From NCBI RefSeq assembly GCF_026930205.1, contig NZ_JANHOI010000001.1, positions 332,431 to 396,430 of the forward strand: a DNA stretch of 64,000 nt, read 5' to 3'. Shown here one piece after another: positions 21,371-30,999 of this stretch (positions are counted from its first letter, which is position 1; each line of letters begins with the position of its first letter). Below the pieces are notes generated by a model. That model saw only the letters and a program-made list of their open reading frames with translations. It did no database searches and was not told the DNA's origin. Source of the DNA: Bartonella sp. 220B. Lineage in GTDB: Bacteria; Pseudomonadota; Alphaproteobacteria; Rhizobiales; Rhizobiaceae. Position numbers and translations under genes: made by a program.

Positions 21371-22933
21371 TTAATGATCTTTGGAAGAAACTGTATGGGG
21401 GTCTTTATCCTTTGTGAGTTGATCGCGTAGCGCAGCTAATTTTGCAAAAGGAGAATCAGGATTAGGGCGTTTTTCTTTTTGAAAGGATTTATGATTGGTA
21501 CGTTTGGTAAACGGTTTATGAGACTTATAAGAGTGTTTTTCCTGTGATATGGCTGCTTGCGGAGCGGTTTCATTGGCGTTTTCTCCTTTTTTGAAAGCCC
21601 TTTTCGGTTTGTTTTTTCCTCTGTGCCCCGATTTATCACGGTTTTTGTGTGCAGAGTGGTGAAATTGAGGGTGATAACGCCACAATAAAATAACTTTTTC
21701 TTCTGTTGTAACGCGTTTTTGTTTGGCAAAATCACCAACAGGTTCAGCTGCCGGTAAGCAATTTGTGGTACCTTGCTGTGTTTTAACACACGGAGACAAA
21801 GTTTCTTTCTCTCCTACGGTTTTTGAGACTTTCATTGTTTGCCATTGATCGCCAACACATTCTGCTGCTGGAATATGTTGTGCATGCATATTTGTATGAG
21901 TAGAGCTTTGTTGCGTAAGAAGATGTTGTTCAAGAACAATACTGCTTATGGGGTGAGATTGATAGCCAAGCCCTTTAAGAATTTCTTCCATATCGGTTCC
22001 ATTGGCTCCAAGAATGGACATCATTGCGGATGTGACAAAAAAACTTTTTCCATCATAGGCACCATCGGGCTTTGGTTTATGCTCTTGTTTCCAATGAAGT
22101 GTGGGGCGGATCAGGTTGGCAAGGCGTTCTAAAATATCAATGCGTACAGCACGTTTTCCTAAGATTCGATAACCGGCTAATTGATAAAATTGGCGATTAT
22201 AGGTAGGATCAACAGCTAGTGAAGTTCGTCCAGCAGCCAACGCGGAAAAAATTTCACCCATACCTGTTTGATCATGCCCCTCATTTTGAAGGTTCCACAA
22301 CAGTGTAATTGCTTGGACTGGTGCTGGTTTAAGCATTGCTGCAATATAGATGTGAAAAGCGCCAAAACGAACCCCAAGTTGCCGCAGAACTGCACGCGAT
22401 TCTTGGTCAAGATTTTTGACAACGGTGGCAACTTCTTGACGCGGTAATATTCCTAAAGCCTTGACAAGTTGTAAGGCAAGACTGCTTGTTGAATCCGTCA
22501 AGCTATCACTATTGCGCAAATCAAACAGGGGCTTTAAAGCCGTTTCAAAATGAAAAGCAACAAAACGCTCTAACCGTTTTATCACATTATCTCGAGCTTC
22601 TCCCATTAATTGCGTATCTGCTAAAACGATAAGTTTGGGTTTTAAAAAATCTTCCGTTGCAACAAGTTGCCCTACAGGTTGGCCAATCCAGCGCACAATT
22701 CCATCAGAACTAAGTGTAAAATCTCCATTAGCACAAGCACAAAAACGCGCTGCACGTTTGGAAAAAGCAAGAACCAAATCTTCATTATCGGCTACATTTT
22801 GTCTCTCAGTGGTTTGATCGGTCTGGTTTTTGTTAGCATAAAAACGAAAACCTTCAAACTTACCATTTCCATGTTTTTCAATAAGAATATCATCCTGAAG
22901 AATATCATTTTGTGGAACAATCTTGTTATCCAT
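21371..22933 (-). CDS. Helicase-derived protein lacking the ATPase half
   Basis: The 520-residue product matches, by remembered family sequence, the C-terminal half of the roughly 1000-residue Suv3/MgpS-like helicase that lies next to fdxA in rhizobia. Recognisable parts are LVLAFSKRAARFCA, a VRWIGQPVGQL segment, LRQLGVRFGAFHIYIAAMLKP, and the Arg/Asp-rich ILGKRAVRIDILERLA. There is no Walker A, no DExH box and no helicase motif VI, and the upstream 540 bases hold no remnant of them. The final 150 residues are Lys/His/Gln-rich and probably disordered. The S4-domain gene often found between this gene and fdxA is also missing. The ATG at 22933 is chosen over a TTG two codons earlier. Function without the motor is unknown; RNA binding is plausible. 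Confidence 0.65.
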   Translation of the reverse strand: MDNKIVPQNDILQDDILIEKHGNGKFEGFRFYANKNQTDQTTERQNVADNEDLVLAFSKRAARFCACANGDFTLSSDGIVRWIGQPVGQLVATEDFLKPKLIVLADTQLMGEARDNVIKRLERFVAFHFETALKPLFDLRNSDSLTDSTSSLALQLVKALGILPRQEVATVVKNLDQESRAVLRQLGVRFGAFHIYIAAMLKPAPVQAITLLWNLQNEGHDQTGMGEIFSALAAGRTSLAVDPTYNRQFYQLAGYRILGKRAVRIDILERLANLIRPTLHWKQEHKPKPDGAYDGKSFFVTSAMMSILGANGTDMEEILKGLGYQSHPISSIVLEQHLLTQQSSTHTNMHAQHIPAAECVGDQWQTMKVSKTVGEKETLSPCVKTQQGTTNCLPAAEPVGDFAKQKRVTTEEKVILLWRYHPQFHHSAHKNRDKSGHRGKNKPKRAFKKGENANETAPQAAISQEKHSYKSHKPFTKRTNHKSFQKEKRPNPDSPFAKLAALRDQLTKDKDPHTVSSKDH

Positions 22934-22939
22934 GATCAA

Positions 22940-23476
22940 TTTCTTTCTCAGTGCAACACACTGGTAAAAAGCTTATTCTCTACAATTCTATCATTGTGTT
23001 GCTCCTTTAACACGTTTGTTACGTTTGCTTCAATCATTCTTGTCGTTTTTTGATGCTTTAATTTGAGCTCTTTCCTTTTCATTCATGTTTCATTCATTCG
23101 GTATGCTTTATAGGCATCACACCTGTTGGTTGTATTGCCATGCTGTAAGCGTAAAATGACTTCTTCATGAAAAAGGCAAGATCAGTCGAAATGTAAACAA
23201 AATAGTAATTGGTTCGGTTGAGCCTTTTATTTAAGGAATGTTGTTTTTGTACACGCGCGCATTTCTTATGAGAGGCATAAAGCAGAGCGTCTTTTGTTGA
23301 TGAATCGCTGTCTTTTAACAAGAAGTTTTACAATTACCGTAAAAAACAATTGCGATTATAAATTTACACGCTAAAGTAGTAGGAAATGAAAGCAAACAAC
23401 TTTTGCGTTCTTTTAAGAAAGAATAATGATGTCGTTGCCAAATCAATTTTGATATTTTTAATCGCAAGGGGTTATT
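22940..23476. other. Divergent gene-free region before rpoH
   Basis: About 540 AT-rich bases between two genes read in opposite directions. It should contain both promoters. No coding remnant of the missing helicase half was recognised here. Confidence 0.4.
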
Positions 23477-24388
23477 ATGAGTAATCTTTCAAATGCTGTT
23501 TATAAAAGCAGCAAAAATTATAGCGACGCTGACAAAAGCTTGGGACGTAATATGATGCGTTCTGCTATGCAGGCACCTTATCTTGAACGAGAAAAAGAAC
23601 ATGATTTGGCCCTGCGATGGAAAGACAAGCGCGATGATGAAGCTATGCATCAAATTGCAGCAGCGCATATGCGTTTGGTGATTGCGATTGCTAATCGTTT
23701 TAAACGTTTCAAAATGCCATTGGGGGATCTGGTGCAAGAGGGATATGTGGGTTTGCTAGAAGCTGCTGCGCGTTTCGAGCCTGATCGGGAGGTGCGATTT
23801 TCAACTTATGCAACATGGTGGATACGCGCTTCTATTCAAGATTATATTTTACGCAATTGGTCTATTGTGCGAGGAGGAACAAGTTCTTCGCAAAAAGCAC
23901 TTTTCTTCAATCTTCGACGTTTGCGGGCCAAATTGGTACAGGATGATAGTGCTCTTTCAAAACAAGATATCTTTCGCACAATTGCTGAAAAACTCGGCGT
24001 TTCAGTCCGCGATGTTGAGACCATGGATTTTCGTTTTTCTAGTGCTGATAATTCTTTAAGTGTTTCTGTTTCTGAAAACAGCGATAATCCTATTGCTAAA
24101 ATGGATGCTCTTGTGGATGATAGTCCTCTTCCTGATGCGTTAATTGAGCAAGCGATTGATGGTCAACGGCGCACACAATGGCTTTATGATGCATTGCAAA
24201 TTCTCAATGAACGCGAGCTTGAAATTATTCGTTTCCGTCGCTTGAATGAAGAGGGAGCTACCTTAGAAGTTTTGGGTGAAAAGTTGGGAATCTCAAAAGA
24301 GCGGGTGCGCCAAATTGAAGCACGAGCTTTGCAAAAGTTACGCTCCGCTTTGCTTACCGTCAATCCAGCAGATGCTTATGATGTGTAA
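23477..24388 (+). CDS. rpoH: RNA polymerase sigma-32-type factor (RpoH)
   Basis: Alternative sigma factor of the heat-shock/general stress class. The 303-residue product has region 2 (MRLVIAIANRFKRFKMPLGDLVQEG, FSTYATWWIRASIQDYILRNWS), the RpoH-box segment QKALFFNLR at about 139-147, and region 4 with a helix-turn-helix (LEVLGEKLGISKERVRQIEARA). It resembles the RpoH2 group of rhizobia by its early MRSAMQAPYLEREKE opening and its place near carD/fdxA. Which of the RpoH paralogues this is cannot be settled without the rest of the genome. Confidence 0.92.
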   Translation: MSNLSNAVYKSSKNYSDADKSLGRNMMRSAMQAPYLEREKEHDLALRWKDKRDDEAMHQIAAAHMRLVIAIANRFKRFKMPLGDLVQEGYVGLLEAAARFEPDREVRFSTYATWWIRASIQDYILRNWSIVRGGTSSSQKALFFNLRRLRAKLVQDDSALSKQDIFRTIAEKLGVSVRDVETMDFRFSSADNSLSVSVSENSDNPIAKMDALVDDSPLPDALIEQAIDGQRRTQWLYDALQILNERELEIIRFRRLNEEGATLEVLGEKLGISKERVRQIEARALQKLRSALLTVNPADAYDV

Positions 24389-24570
24389 ACACTTGAGAGT
24401 CTCTCAAAAAACTCTGGATTGGGTATAGGACATTGGAGGAAGAAAAGTGCACATGTGAGGCTAGTTTTAAAGGTTAAGTAGATTGCTATAGAAGATGCCT
24501 CACTGCGCCAAGGGATAAGAGGGGGGGAGGAGGGAATCAAGAGTACAGAAAGTTATGAAGAAAACTGAAA

Positions 24571-26040
24571 CTATTGGGTAACAATTTTAACGTTTGAACC
24601 TCTCTGTAAAGTTTGCGTTGGAGAGAGGGCATTGAGAATACGAAAGAATTGTTCTTTATTTGCTGTATTGTGCATTTGATTTGCAAGGTTTGCAACAGTT
24701 TCTCCCTGTTTAACGCGTACAATACGAATTCTTAAGGGTTTCAACTTTTTTAACTGTGATGAGGAAAGGAAATGAAAACTTCGTACTGTTTTTTCAGAAA
24801 CCTCTTTAAAGTTTTGAGAATTATGCGGAGCAGCTGTCAAAAAACGAAATATGTGATTGTTAAGGAGAATGACAGTTACATCAAATTGCCACTTTTCATT
24901 GGCTGCACGGGCACGAGCTCCAGAAAGTCCGTGAAGGATAATTGGTTGGACAGACGATTCATCTAGTCCTGCAACCCATCCGCTTTTCAAGTAATCACAC
25001 GCAGACATTTCAATGGGACGCGGTACAGCGTCAAAACGAATGGCAATTTTATCTGGTCCACTTGCCCAAGCTGTCTGCACTGAATTTTCTATTATAAAAT
25101 TGTTGGGAACAGAAAAAGTGATGCGCAATTGCGGATGAATAAATTGGTTTCCACGTACAAAGCCCGTATGAAAACTACCTCCAAAAATCATGCCATCAAG
25201 GCTTTCCAAAAAAGAATCACGTTTCCTGTTACCCATCAGAAAAGAAGCACCATCAGTATTGCTCGTAGAAACCGTACTGATTTTACGTGCTTTTTCTGTC
25301 GCAAGACGAATCCGTTGTGGAGTGCTTGGATGGGTTGCTAGAAAATCTAAGGAGGCGTTTCTCGCGCCTGCGGTATTACGAAAAACTCTATATGCTTCCA
25401 TTGTTTGGAGAAAACGCGGGGAAGCAAAGGGATCATATCCTGCTTGTTTGAGCATATCGAGTGCAAGTGAATCGGCTTGTAATTCCTGATTGCGTGAAAA
25501 TTGCGCAATTTGTTGCTGGTTTTCAATAGGCGTTTTCTTTTCTACGTGAGAGAAAAGCCGTGGTGACGTGTGATTTGCTTTCTTCAATTCGGCTGCTTTT
25601 TGTAGGCGTAAAATACCATGTTTTGCGGTAATATGGGCTATTTCATGGGCTAAAATGGCTGCAACTTCTGAAGAATCATTGGCTAATGCCAGCATACCAC
25701 GTGTGATGTAAATAAAGCCTCCTGGGAGCGCAAAGGCATTGACACTTTCAGAGTTTAAAATTGTTACAGAATAGTTTTGCTGAGAATTGTGTGACACAGC
25801 TGTGAGTTTGCGCACAATCTTTGCTAATAAGCGATCAAGTTTTGCATCATAATAGGCTCCGCCATAGAGTTGCAAAATACGCGGGTGTTGTATCGTGCTT
25901 AATGTGACATAAATATTGTTGTTGCTGGTACGTTTGATCGTTTCAGAAGAATCTAAAGAAGAAAGCGTATCGTTTTTGGAAAGATGCGTATGACAAGCAG
26001 AAAGGAGAAGCATGAAGCTTAGGAGAGTCGCTTTATACAT
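24571..26040 (-). CDS. M48 family metalloprotease lipoprotein with LysM-like tail
   Basis: Zinc metalloprotease anchored as a lipoprotein. With the ATG at 26040, the signal MYKATLLSFMLLLSAC ends in an LSAC lipobox at residue 16; the frame continues upstream to 26145, but that start would bury the signal. HEIAH, the HExxH zinc site, is at about residues 132-136, and the downstream ELQAD segment supplies the third ligand. A second half of unknown fold follows, and the last 50 or so residues (VKQGETVANLANQM ... NVKIVTQ) look like a LysM peptidoglycan-binding unit. This is the BepA-like/YcaL layout, so a role in envelope quality control is likely. Confidence 0.88.
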   Translation of the reverse strand: MYKATLLSFMLLLSACHTHLSKNDTLSSLDSSETIKRTSNNNIYVTLSTIQHPRILQLYGGAYYDAKLDRLLAKIVRKLTAVSHNSQQNYSVTILNSESVNAFALPGGFIYITRGMLALANDSSEVAAILAHEIAHITAKHGILRLQKAAELKKANHTSPRLFSHVEKKTPIENQQQIAQFSRNQELQADSLALDMLKQAGYDPFASPRFLQTMEAYRVFRNTAGARNASLDFLATHPSTPQRIRLATEKARKISTVSTSNTDGASFLMGNRKRDSFLESLDGMIFGGSFHTGFVRGNQFIHPQLRITFSVPNNFIIENSVQTAWASGPDKIAIRFDAVPRPIEMSACDYLKSGWVAGLDESSVQPIILHGLSGARARAANEKWQFDVTVILLNNHIFRFLTAAPHNSQNFKEVSEKTVRSFHFLSSSQLKKLKPLRIRIVRVKQGETVANLANQMHNTANKEQFFRILNALSPTQTLQRGSNVKIVTQ

Positions 26041-26280
26041 TTTGCTGCGAAAAGAAAAAGCGCGTTGAAGAATGGAGTGTCGAAAGATCTGGTGTCTTTG
26101 ACTCTTTTGCCTCTTGTTTTCTGCGTGTATTGTGACGACGTTCATTGGTATCTTTAGTATGTGTTATTTTACAATAAAGAAGCTTTTGAAAAGGATTCTT
26201 TTGCCTATATCACGGTTATTGTCTATAAAAAACGGCTATTTTTATAATAAAGGCAAACAGTACGAAAGGCAGAGTATGGC

Positions 26281-26916
26281 ATGACGACATTTACGATATT
26301 GTTAAATGGAGATGTTTGTGTCACCGATCGTTTGCGCAATCAAATTCGCAACAGTCGTGTGATTGCTGCTGATGGGGGAATGCGTCATGCTGCAGCGCTG
26401 GATGTGATGCCTGAGTTGTGGTTGGGGGATTTTGATTCCTCTAATCAGGCTTTAAGAGACAAATATCGTCATGTTCCCTGTGAGTTTTTTTCCTCTGATA
26501 AAGATATGACGGATTGTGCTTTGGCATGTGAGAGAGCTCTGCAAAATGGTGCTCAAAGGCTTATTTTGTGTGGGGCTTTGGGGGGAGGAAGGAGTGATCA
26601 TAGTCTTTCGCATATGACACAAGCTGTGATGATGGAAGAAAAAGGCATTTCAGTCTTATTGACCAGTGGTCTTGAAGAAGGATGGCCGCTGTTGCCAAAG
26701 CCTTTTTCAGGTGATTTGCCTGAGGGGTGCTTGTTTAGTATTATCGGTTTTTCTGACTTACAAAAATTAACACTCTCAGGCGTGAAGTGGCCACTTTGTA
26801 ATAAAAATGTGTCTTTTGGATCATCTTTAACACTTTCTAACCGTGTTTGTGGAACCTTTTCTTGCTATTTAGGTTCTGGAAAAGCTATATTGTTAGTGTC
26901 TGTACCTATTCCATGA
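26281..26916 (+). CDS. thiN: Thiamine diphosphokinase
   Basis: Adds pyrophosphate from ATP to thiamine, making thiamine diphosphate, the cofactor of the transketolase encoded at 35.8 kb. The 211-residue product shows DGGM (about 31-34), the metal-binding LGDFDS (48-53), DKDMTDCALA (73-82) and the GALGGGRSDH loop (about 98-107). The C-terminal dimerisation and thiamine-binding domain is also present. A ThiE-like gene lies at 55.5 kb, but no other thiamine genes are in the window, so salvage is the likely main use. It is divergent from the M48 gene. Confidence 0.92.
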   Translation: MTTFTILLNGDVCVTDRLRNQIRNSRVIAADGGMRHAAALDVMPELWLGDFDSSNQALRDKYRHVPCEFFSSDKDMTDCALACERALQNGAQRLILCGALGGGRSDHSLSHMTQAVMMEEKGISVLLTSGLEEGWPLLPKPFSGDLPEGCLFSIIGFSDLQKLTLSGVKWPLCNKNVSFGSSLTLSNRVCGTFSCYLGSGKAILLVSVPIP

Positions 26917-27017
26917 AGCTCTTCCGGTAATTTGAATAAGGCAGAGGGGGGCATAGTGAGGAAGTGCCGGCATAAAATATATTTATGTATTGATCTTGAT
27001 AAGGAAAGGTTTTTTAT

Positions 27018-27440
27018 ATGTTGAAATCAATTTTGAAAGTAGCAGTTGTTTCTGCCATTGGTATAAGTACGGTGGCATGTACGACAACTGATGAAAGAGT
27101 CGCACGTTATGGTGTTGGGGGAGCAGCAATAGGTGCCTTGGCAGGAACAGCAATTGCTGGAAGCACGCCGGGTGCAGCATTGACCGGAGCAGCATTTGGT
27201 GCACTTGCCGGGACAGTAACGGGGGCTGCTGCCAATCAGAAAAGACAACAAAGACAGATGGCTGCTCAGCAGTCAACGCTGTGCGAATATCGTGATTATA
27301 GAGGACAAATTTACCAAGCACCTTGTTCTCAAAGAGTCCGCATGCCCCATAAATCCCATGCACCGCGTTTGTGCGTTTATCATGATGGAAAAGGGGTGAT
27401 GTATAAGGCGCCTTGTCGTCATCATCGTCACGGGCGTTAA
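27018..27440 (+). CDS. Glycine-zipper lipoprotein (17-kDa surface antigen-like)
   Basis: A 140-residue predicted outer-membrane lipoprotein. The signal MLKSILKVAVVSAIGISTVAC ends in a STVAC lipobox near residue 21. The mature part has a glycine zipper of about 45 residues (GVGGAAIGALAGTAIAG, then GAAFGALAGTVTGAA), as in Rickettsia 17-kDa antigens. The C-terminal half has two related units with the pattern LCxYxDxxGxxYxAPC (LCEYRDYRGQIYQAPC and LCVYHDGKGVMYKAPC). Its TAA stop overlaps the ATG of uup by one base, so translation may be coupled. Confidence 0.85.
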   Translation: MLKSILKVAVVSAIGISTVACTTTDERVARYGVGGAAIGALAGTAIAGSTPGAALTGAAFGALAGTVTGAAANQKRQQRQMAAQQSTLCEYRDYRGQIYQAPCSQRVRMPHKSHAPRLCVYHDGKGVMYKAPCRHHRHGR

Positions 27441-29305
27441 TGGTGGTGCCGCTGCTGCGGCTTGACCGCATTTTCCTAACTTTTGGAACAACTCCCTTGC
27501 TTGACCAAGCTTGCTTATCGGTTGAGCAAGGGGCGCGTATCGCGCTGGTTGGCCGTAATGGTTGTGGAAAATCAACTCTGTTAAAAATTGCCGCTGGTAT
27601 GAAAGAGCCCAATGGTGGTGAAATTTTTCGCCACCCTCGGGTTACTGTCCGTTATGTTTCGCAAAACCCTGATTGTTTAGGCTTTGAAGATGTTCATACT
27701 TTTCTGGAAGATGGTTTGGACAATATACCTGATAGACAGTGGGTAAACACTCTTCGCACAAATCTTGGTTTTTCAGGAACTGAAAAATTAGCGACGCTTT
27801 CTGGTGGTGAAAAGCGGCGCGTGTCCCTGTTACGCGCTCTTGCAGCAAAACCGGATATTTTGCTCTTAGATGAACCAACCAACCATCTTGATCTTCCAAC
27901 CATTGAATGGCTTGAAGGCGCTTTAAGTGCTTTGCCTTCAGCGATTGTAGTGATTTCCCATGATAGGCGCTTTTTAGAAAATGTGACACGTTCAACCATT
28001 TGGCTTGATCGGGGGATGACAAAAAGACTGGAAATGCGTTTTTCGCAGTTTGAGAATTGGCGTGATAAGGCACTTGAAGAAGAAGCGCAAGAGCAACATA
28101 AATTGGCACGCCAAATTGTGCGTGAAGAACAGTGGTTGCGCTATGGCGTAACAGCACGGCGTAAACGTAATGTGCGTCGTTTGGGGATGTTGAAAGAACT
28201 GAGGCAGCAACATCAAACCTATAAGGGGCAACCAGGAAATGCTCTTTTGACAGCTGCGAAAAGCCATCATTCCGGTCAATTGGTACTTGAAGCAAAGCGA
28301 ATTGCAAAATCCTATGGTGATCGCGTTATTGTGAAAGATTTCTCTTTGCGCATTCAACGGGGGGATCGAATCGGTTTGATTGGTCCCAATGGTATTGGAA
28401 AGACAACATTGCTTTCTGCTCTAATCGGTAAGGAGGCGGTGGATAGTGGTACGGTAAAGCATGGATATAACCTTTCCATGGCACTGCTTGATCAACAGCG
28501 TACTGTAAATGAAGAAGAAACATTAGCGCAGTATCTGACCGGTGGGAGGGGCGATACTCTTTTGATCAATGGGCAAGAACGCCATGTTGTTTCTTACATG
28601 AAAGATTTTTTGTTTTTACCCGAACAAGCACGGACACCAATAAAAGAATTTTCAGGTGGAGAAAGAGCGCGCCTCATGCTTGCGCGCCTTCTTTCACGTC
28701 CAGCAAACTTTTTGATTCTTGATGAACCAACCAATGATTTGGATATGGAAACATTAGATTTGTTGCAAGAGTTTATTGCCGATTTTGCTGGAACAGTATT
28801 GCTTGTTAGTCATGACAGAGATTTTTTAGATCGAACTGTAACACATATGTTGGCCCCTCAAGGGGATGGTCATTGGATTTTATATGCCGGCGGCTATAGT
28901 GATATGATAGCACAAAACAAGCAAGCTGCACTGTTAGAGCGCAAAGATAAAGATAAGGAATTACAGCGTAAAGTGTTGTCAAATCCTCATGCGCGGGGGC
29001 AGGAAAAACAGGTTTCGTCAAAAAATCATGGCTTTGAAGAGCGGGAGAAAACAACGCCACGCAAATTGTCTTATAAGCAGGTTTATGCACTGGAAAAATT
29101 ACCGGAACAAATCGCTGTTTTGCAAAAGGAAATCAAAAAAATTGAACAAGAGCTTTCCGATCCAGCACTCTATTGCAATGATAAAGAGCGTTTCGAGCGT
29201 TTATCAACAGCGCTAGAAGAGAAGAAAAATGCTTGCACGCAAAAAGAAGAAGAATGGTTGAAACTTGAATTGTTGCGTGAAGACATTGAGTGTGTGAAAT
29301 CATAA
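27440..29305 (+). CDS. uup: ABC-F ATPase Uup
   Basis: Soluble duplicated ATPase of the ABC-F class, with a role at the ribosome and/or in DNA-structure tolerance. Both nucleotide-binding domains are complete: Walker A GRNGCGKST with LSGGEKRR and LLLDEPTNHLD, then GPNGIGKTT with FSGGERAR and LILDEPTNDLD. A linker rich in charged residues sits between them, and a C-terminal coiled coil (about 555-615) is the Uup hallmark. The ATG at 27440, overlapping the previous stop, gives 621 residues; the frame is open nine codons further upstream. Fragments of its 3' end recur at 29430 and 31098. Confidence 0.93.
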   Translation: MVVPLLRLDRIFLTFGTTPLLDQACLSVEQGARIALVGRNGCGKSTLLKIAAGMKEPNGGEIFRHPRVTVRYVSQNPDCLGFEDVHTFLEDGLDNIPDRQWVNTLRTNLGFSGTEKLATLSGGEKRRVSLLRALAAKPDILLLDEPTNHLDLPTIEWLEGALSALPSAIVVISHDRRFLENVTRSTIWLDRGMTKRLEMRFSQFENWRDKALEEEAQEQHKLARQIVREEQWLRYGVTARRKRNVRRLGMLKELRQQHQTYKGQPGNALLTAAKSHHSGQLVLEAKRIAKSYGDRVIVKDFSLRIQRGDRIGLIGPNGIGKTTLLSALIGKEAVDSGTVKHGYNLSMALLDQQRTVNEEETLAQYLTGGRGDTLLINGQERHVVSYMKDFLFLPEQARTPIKEFSGGERARLMLARLLSRPANFLILDEPTNDLDMETLDLLQEFIADFAGTVLLVSHDRDFLDRTVTHMLAPQGDGHWILYAGGYSDMIAQNKQAALLERKDKDKELQRKVLSNPHARGQEKQVSSKNHGFEEREKTTPRKLSYKQVYALEKLPEQIAVLQKEIKKIEQELSDPALYCNDKERFERLSTALEEKKNACTQKEEEWLKLELLREDIECVKS

Positions 29306-29429
29306 AACGCTACAGCGTTATTTCTCTCAAGAAGATTGTTATCAATTTGGCTGCGTGTTTTTCTTTCACGGTGTGTTTGTTTTTTGCATCATTCTTTATG
29401 AGATGGATGTATGGATTAGAGAAAAATTT

Positions 29430-29492
29430 TCTGTGCCAAAGAGAAGAATGGCTGGAGTTTGAATTTTTACGTGAGGATACGAAAAGAGAGTG
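29430..29492 (+). pseudogene. Decayed copy of the uup 3' end (copy 2)
   Basis: The stretch encodes CQREEWLEFEFLREDTKRE and stops, mirroring the true Uup end CTQKEEEWLKLELLREDIE. The two DNA stretches align at roughly 70-75% by eye. Upstream, the frame (from 29290) runs through a hydrophobic segment unrelated to Uup, so the 67-codon frame there is probably not a gene. This is a short duplicated tail 125 bases after the real one. Confidence 0.65.
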
Positions 29493-29597
29493 AATGTGCC
29501 TACAAAGTGAAAAAGAAAAGTTTTTTGAATTTTAAAAACTCCATGGTAGCACATTTAAATCTGGTAAAAATGAACATCCGTAAAATACCTCAATGCT

Positions 29598-30161
29598 TTA
29601 TTCTAATTTTTGGGCGACTTTATACGATTCATTTATACGCGAAGTAAGAATATGGTCTCTCCATTTGCCAGAAATCGTGAGATAATCTTTCGCATATCCT
29701 TCTTTTTCAAAACCAAGACGCTTCAATAAAATTCCACTTTTGGTGTTTTCCGGTCTATAGTTTGCCATCACTCTATGTAGATGAATAACATCAAAGATAT
29801 GAAATATCAGAGCAGATAAAGCTTCAAACATGAGGCCTTTGCCTTGTTGCTTTTCATCTAGAGAAAAGCTAAGATGACAGGCTTGAAAAACACCACGTAC
29901 AACATTTGTAAAATTAACAACGGCGATGATTGCGCTTTTATTTTTCAATCGTACGGCATATCAGTATGCTTGGTCTTGTTCACTTTCATAAGCAAACGCA
30001 TTTGCTCGTGCTTTCCAAGCTGTTAGGGTGTGATAATCATCAGATTTTAGTGGTTCGAAAGGGCGGAGAAAGTCCGCATTGCGCAGGTAATAGGACGACA
30101 ATTCATCAGCATCATCCTCATTGATTAATGTGGAAATTGTTCGTTTTGTTTTAATTGCCAT
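29598..30161 (-). pseudogene. RimJ/RimL-type GNAT acetyltransferase with an in-frame stop
   Basis: Read on the minus strand from the ATG at 30161, the frame gives MAIKTKRTISTLINEDDADE ... ESEQDQAY, then TGA (29958-29960), then continues in the same frame with [20 protein letters not shown] and a complete acetyl-CoA-binding GNAT core ([42 protein letters not shown]). The two halves together make a normal RimJ-like protein of about 187 residues. A single nonsense codon breaks it. It could be a recent inactivation, a sequencing error, or (less likely) readthrough. It lies among decayed fragments between uup and gapR. Confidence 0.8.
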
Positions 30162-30221
30162 GGTCTTCTGTTTATATTTTCCATTCGATTTGTGAATGAA
30201 GAGATTTTATGCTTGTCAACA

Positions 30222-30481
30222 CTTATGAAGGTACAAGCCGTCCCCGTCATATTCTTTACCATCCACCAATGTTGCAACAGCGCTTGGTCTTTAGACGATT
30301 CATTAAAGGTATTTTTGTTCCTTTCTTTTCTATTTTTTATCCACACAATAATCTCGCTTGCGATGTGCAAGGGGATAGTTTTGATTGATTCAACATAAAA
30401 CAGGTTTGAAATGAGAGAATCTTAGGATATTCGGGTCTCTCATTCAACATGCAAAATAGTAAATTATCATTATAAATCAAT
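30222..30481 (+). repeat. Dispersed ~260-bp repeat, copy B
   Basis: Aligns end to end with copy A (19734-19989): CTTATGAAGGTACAAGCC at the left, a CAATGTTGCAACAGCGC block, GATGTGCAAGGGGAT, GGTTTGAAATGAGAGAAT and CATTATAAATCAAT at the right. It sits 60 bases upstream of the broken acetyltransferase gene. Same orientation as copy A. Confidence 0.75.
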
Positions 30482-30999
30482 ATATTGATACAATCTTCTC
30501 TTGCTATTGAGAGGCTTTCTTTTATGCTCGATTTGTTCATTTACGAGAATGTTATACGAATGGGAGTGTCCAAGAGTTGCCCATGTATGTCAATTTGTAA
30601 GGCGCAAAATGTTTTGGAATGTGCAATGTTGGTGCTATGTTTCGTCTTTCGAGTTGTAAAAATACTCGATAATAAATGAATTTACACCCATCTGTTTTCT
30701 TTATCTCATCACTTAATGGCGATTGAAGTATAAGAATCTTTCTGGGTGTAAGGAACATTGTGCAGTCTTCTACGCCCTCGATTTTATGCTCTTGATTTTT
30801 GATGCTCTCTTAAAAATTTATGCCGAAATTGCGATTCATGCTAGAATTGTTTGATGTTTTGCAGATATTCTCCTCATAAGTTGTAAAAATTGCTAAAATT
30901 TCTGGCTAAAATTTATAATTATTCGTTTTTTCTATTTTCTCTTCATTTCATTTTTATTTTGAAAAAAGATTTCATGCTCTCTATGGTATTCATTTACCC
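30482..30999. other. Gene-free stretch between repeat B and the gapR scrap
   Basis: About 520 very AT-rich bases with no coding frame I can support. It is flanked by decayed sequence on both sides and is probably debris of the same rearrangements. Confidence 0.35.

Noticed and set aside
29307..29320. Possible terminator AACGCT-AC-AGCGTT after uup
   Set aside because: The stem is only six base pairs with a two-base loop and no clear T-run follows; too weak to call.
29290..29493. 67-codon open frame after uup with a hydrophobic segment
   Set aside because: It overlaps the end of uup, has no ribosome-binding site, and its last 20 codons are a copy of the uup tail; it is better explained as debris.
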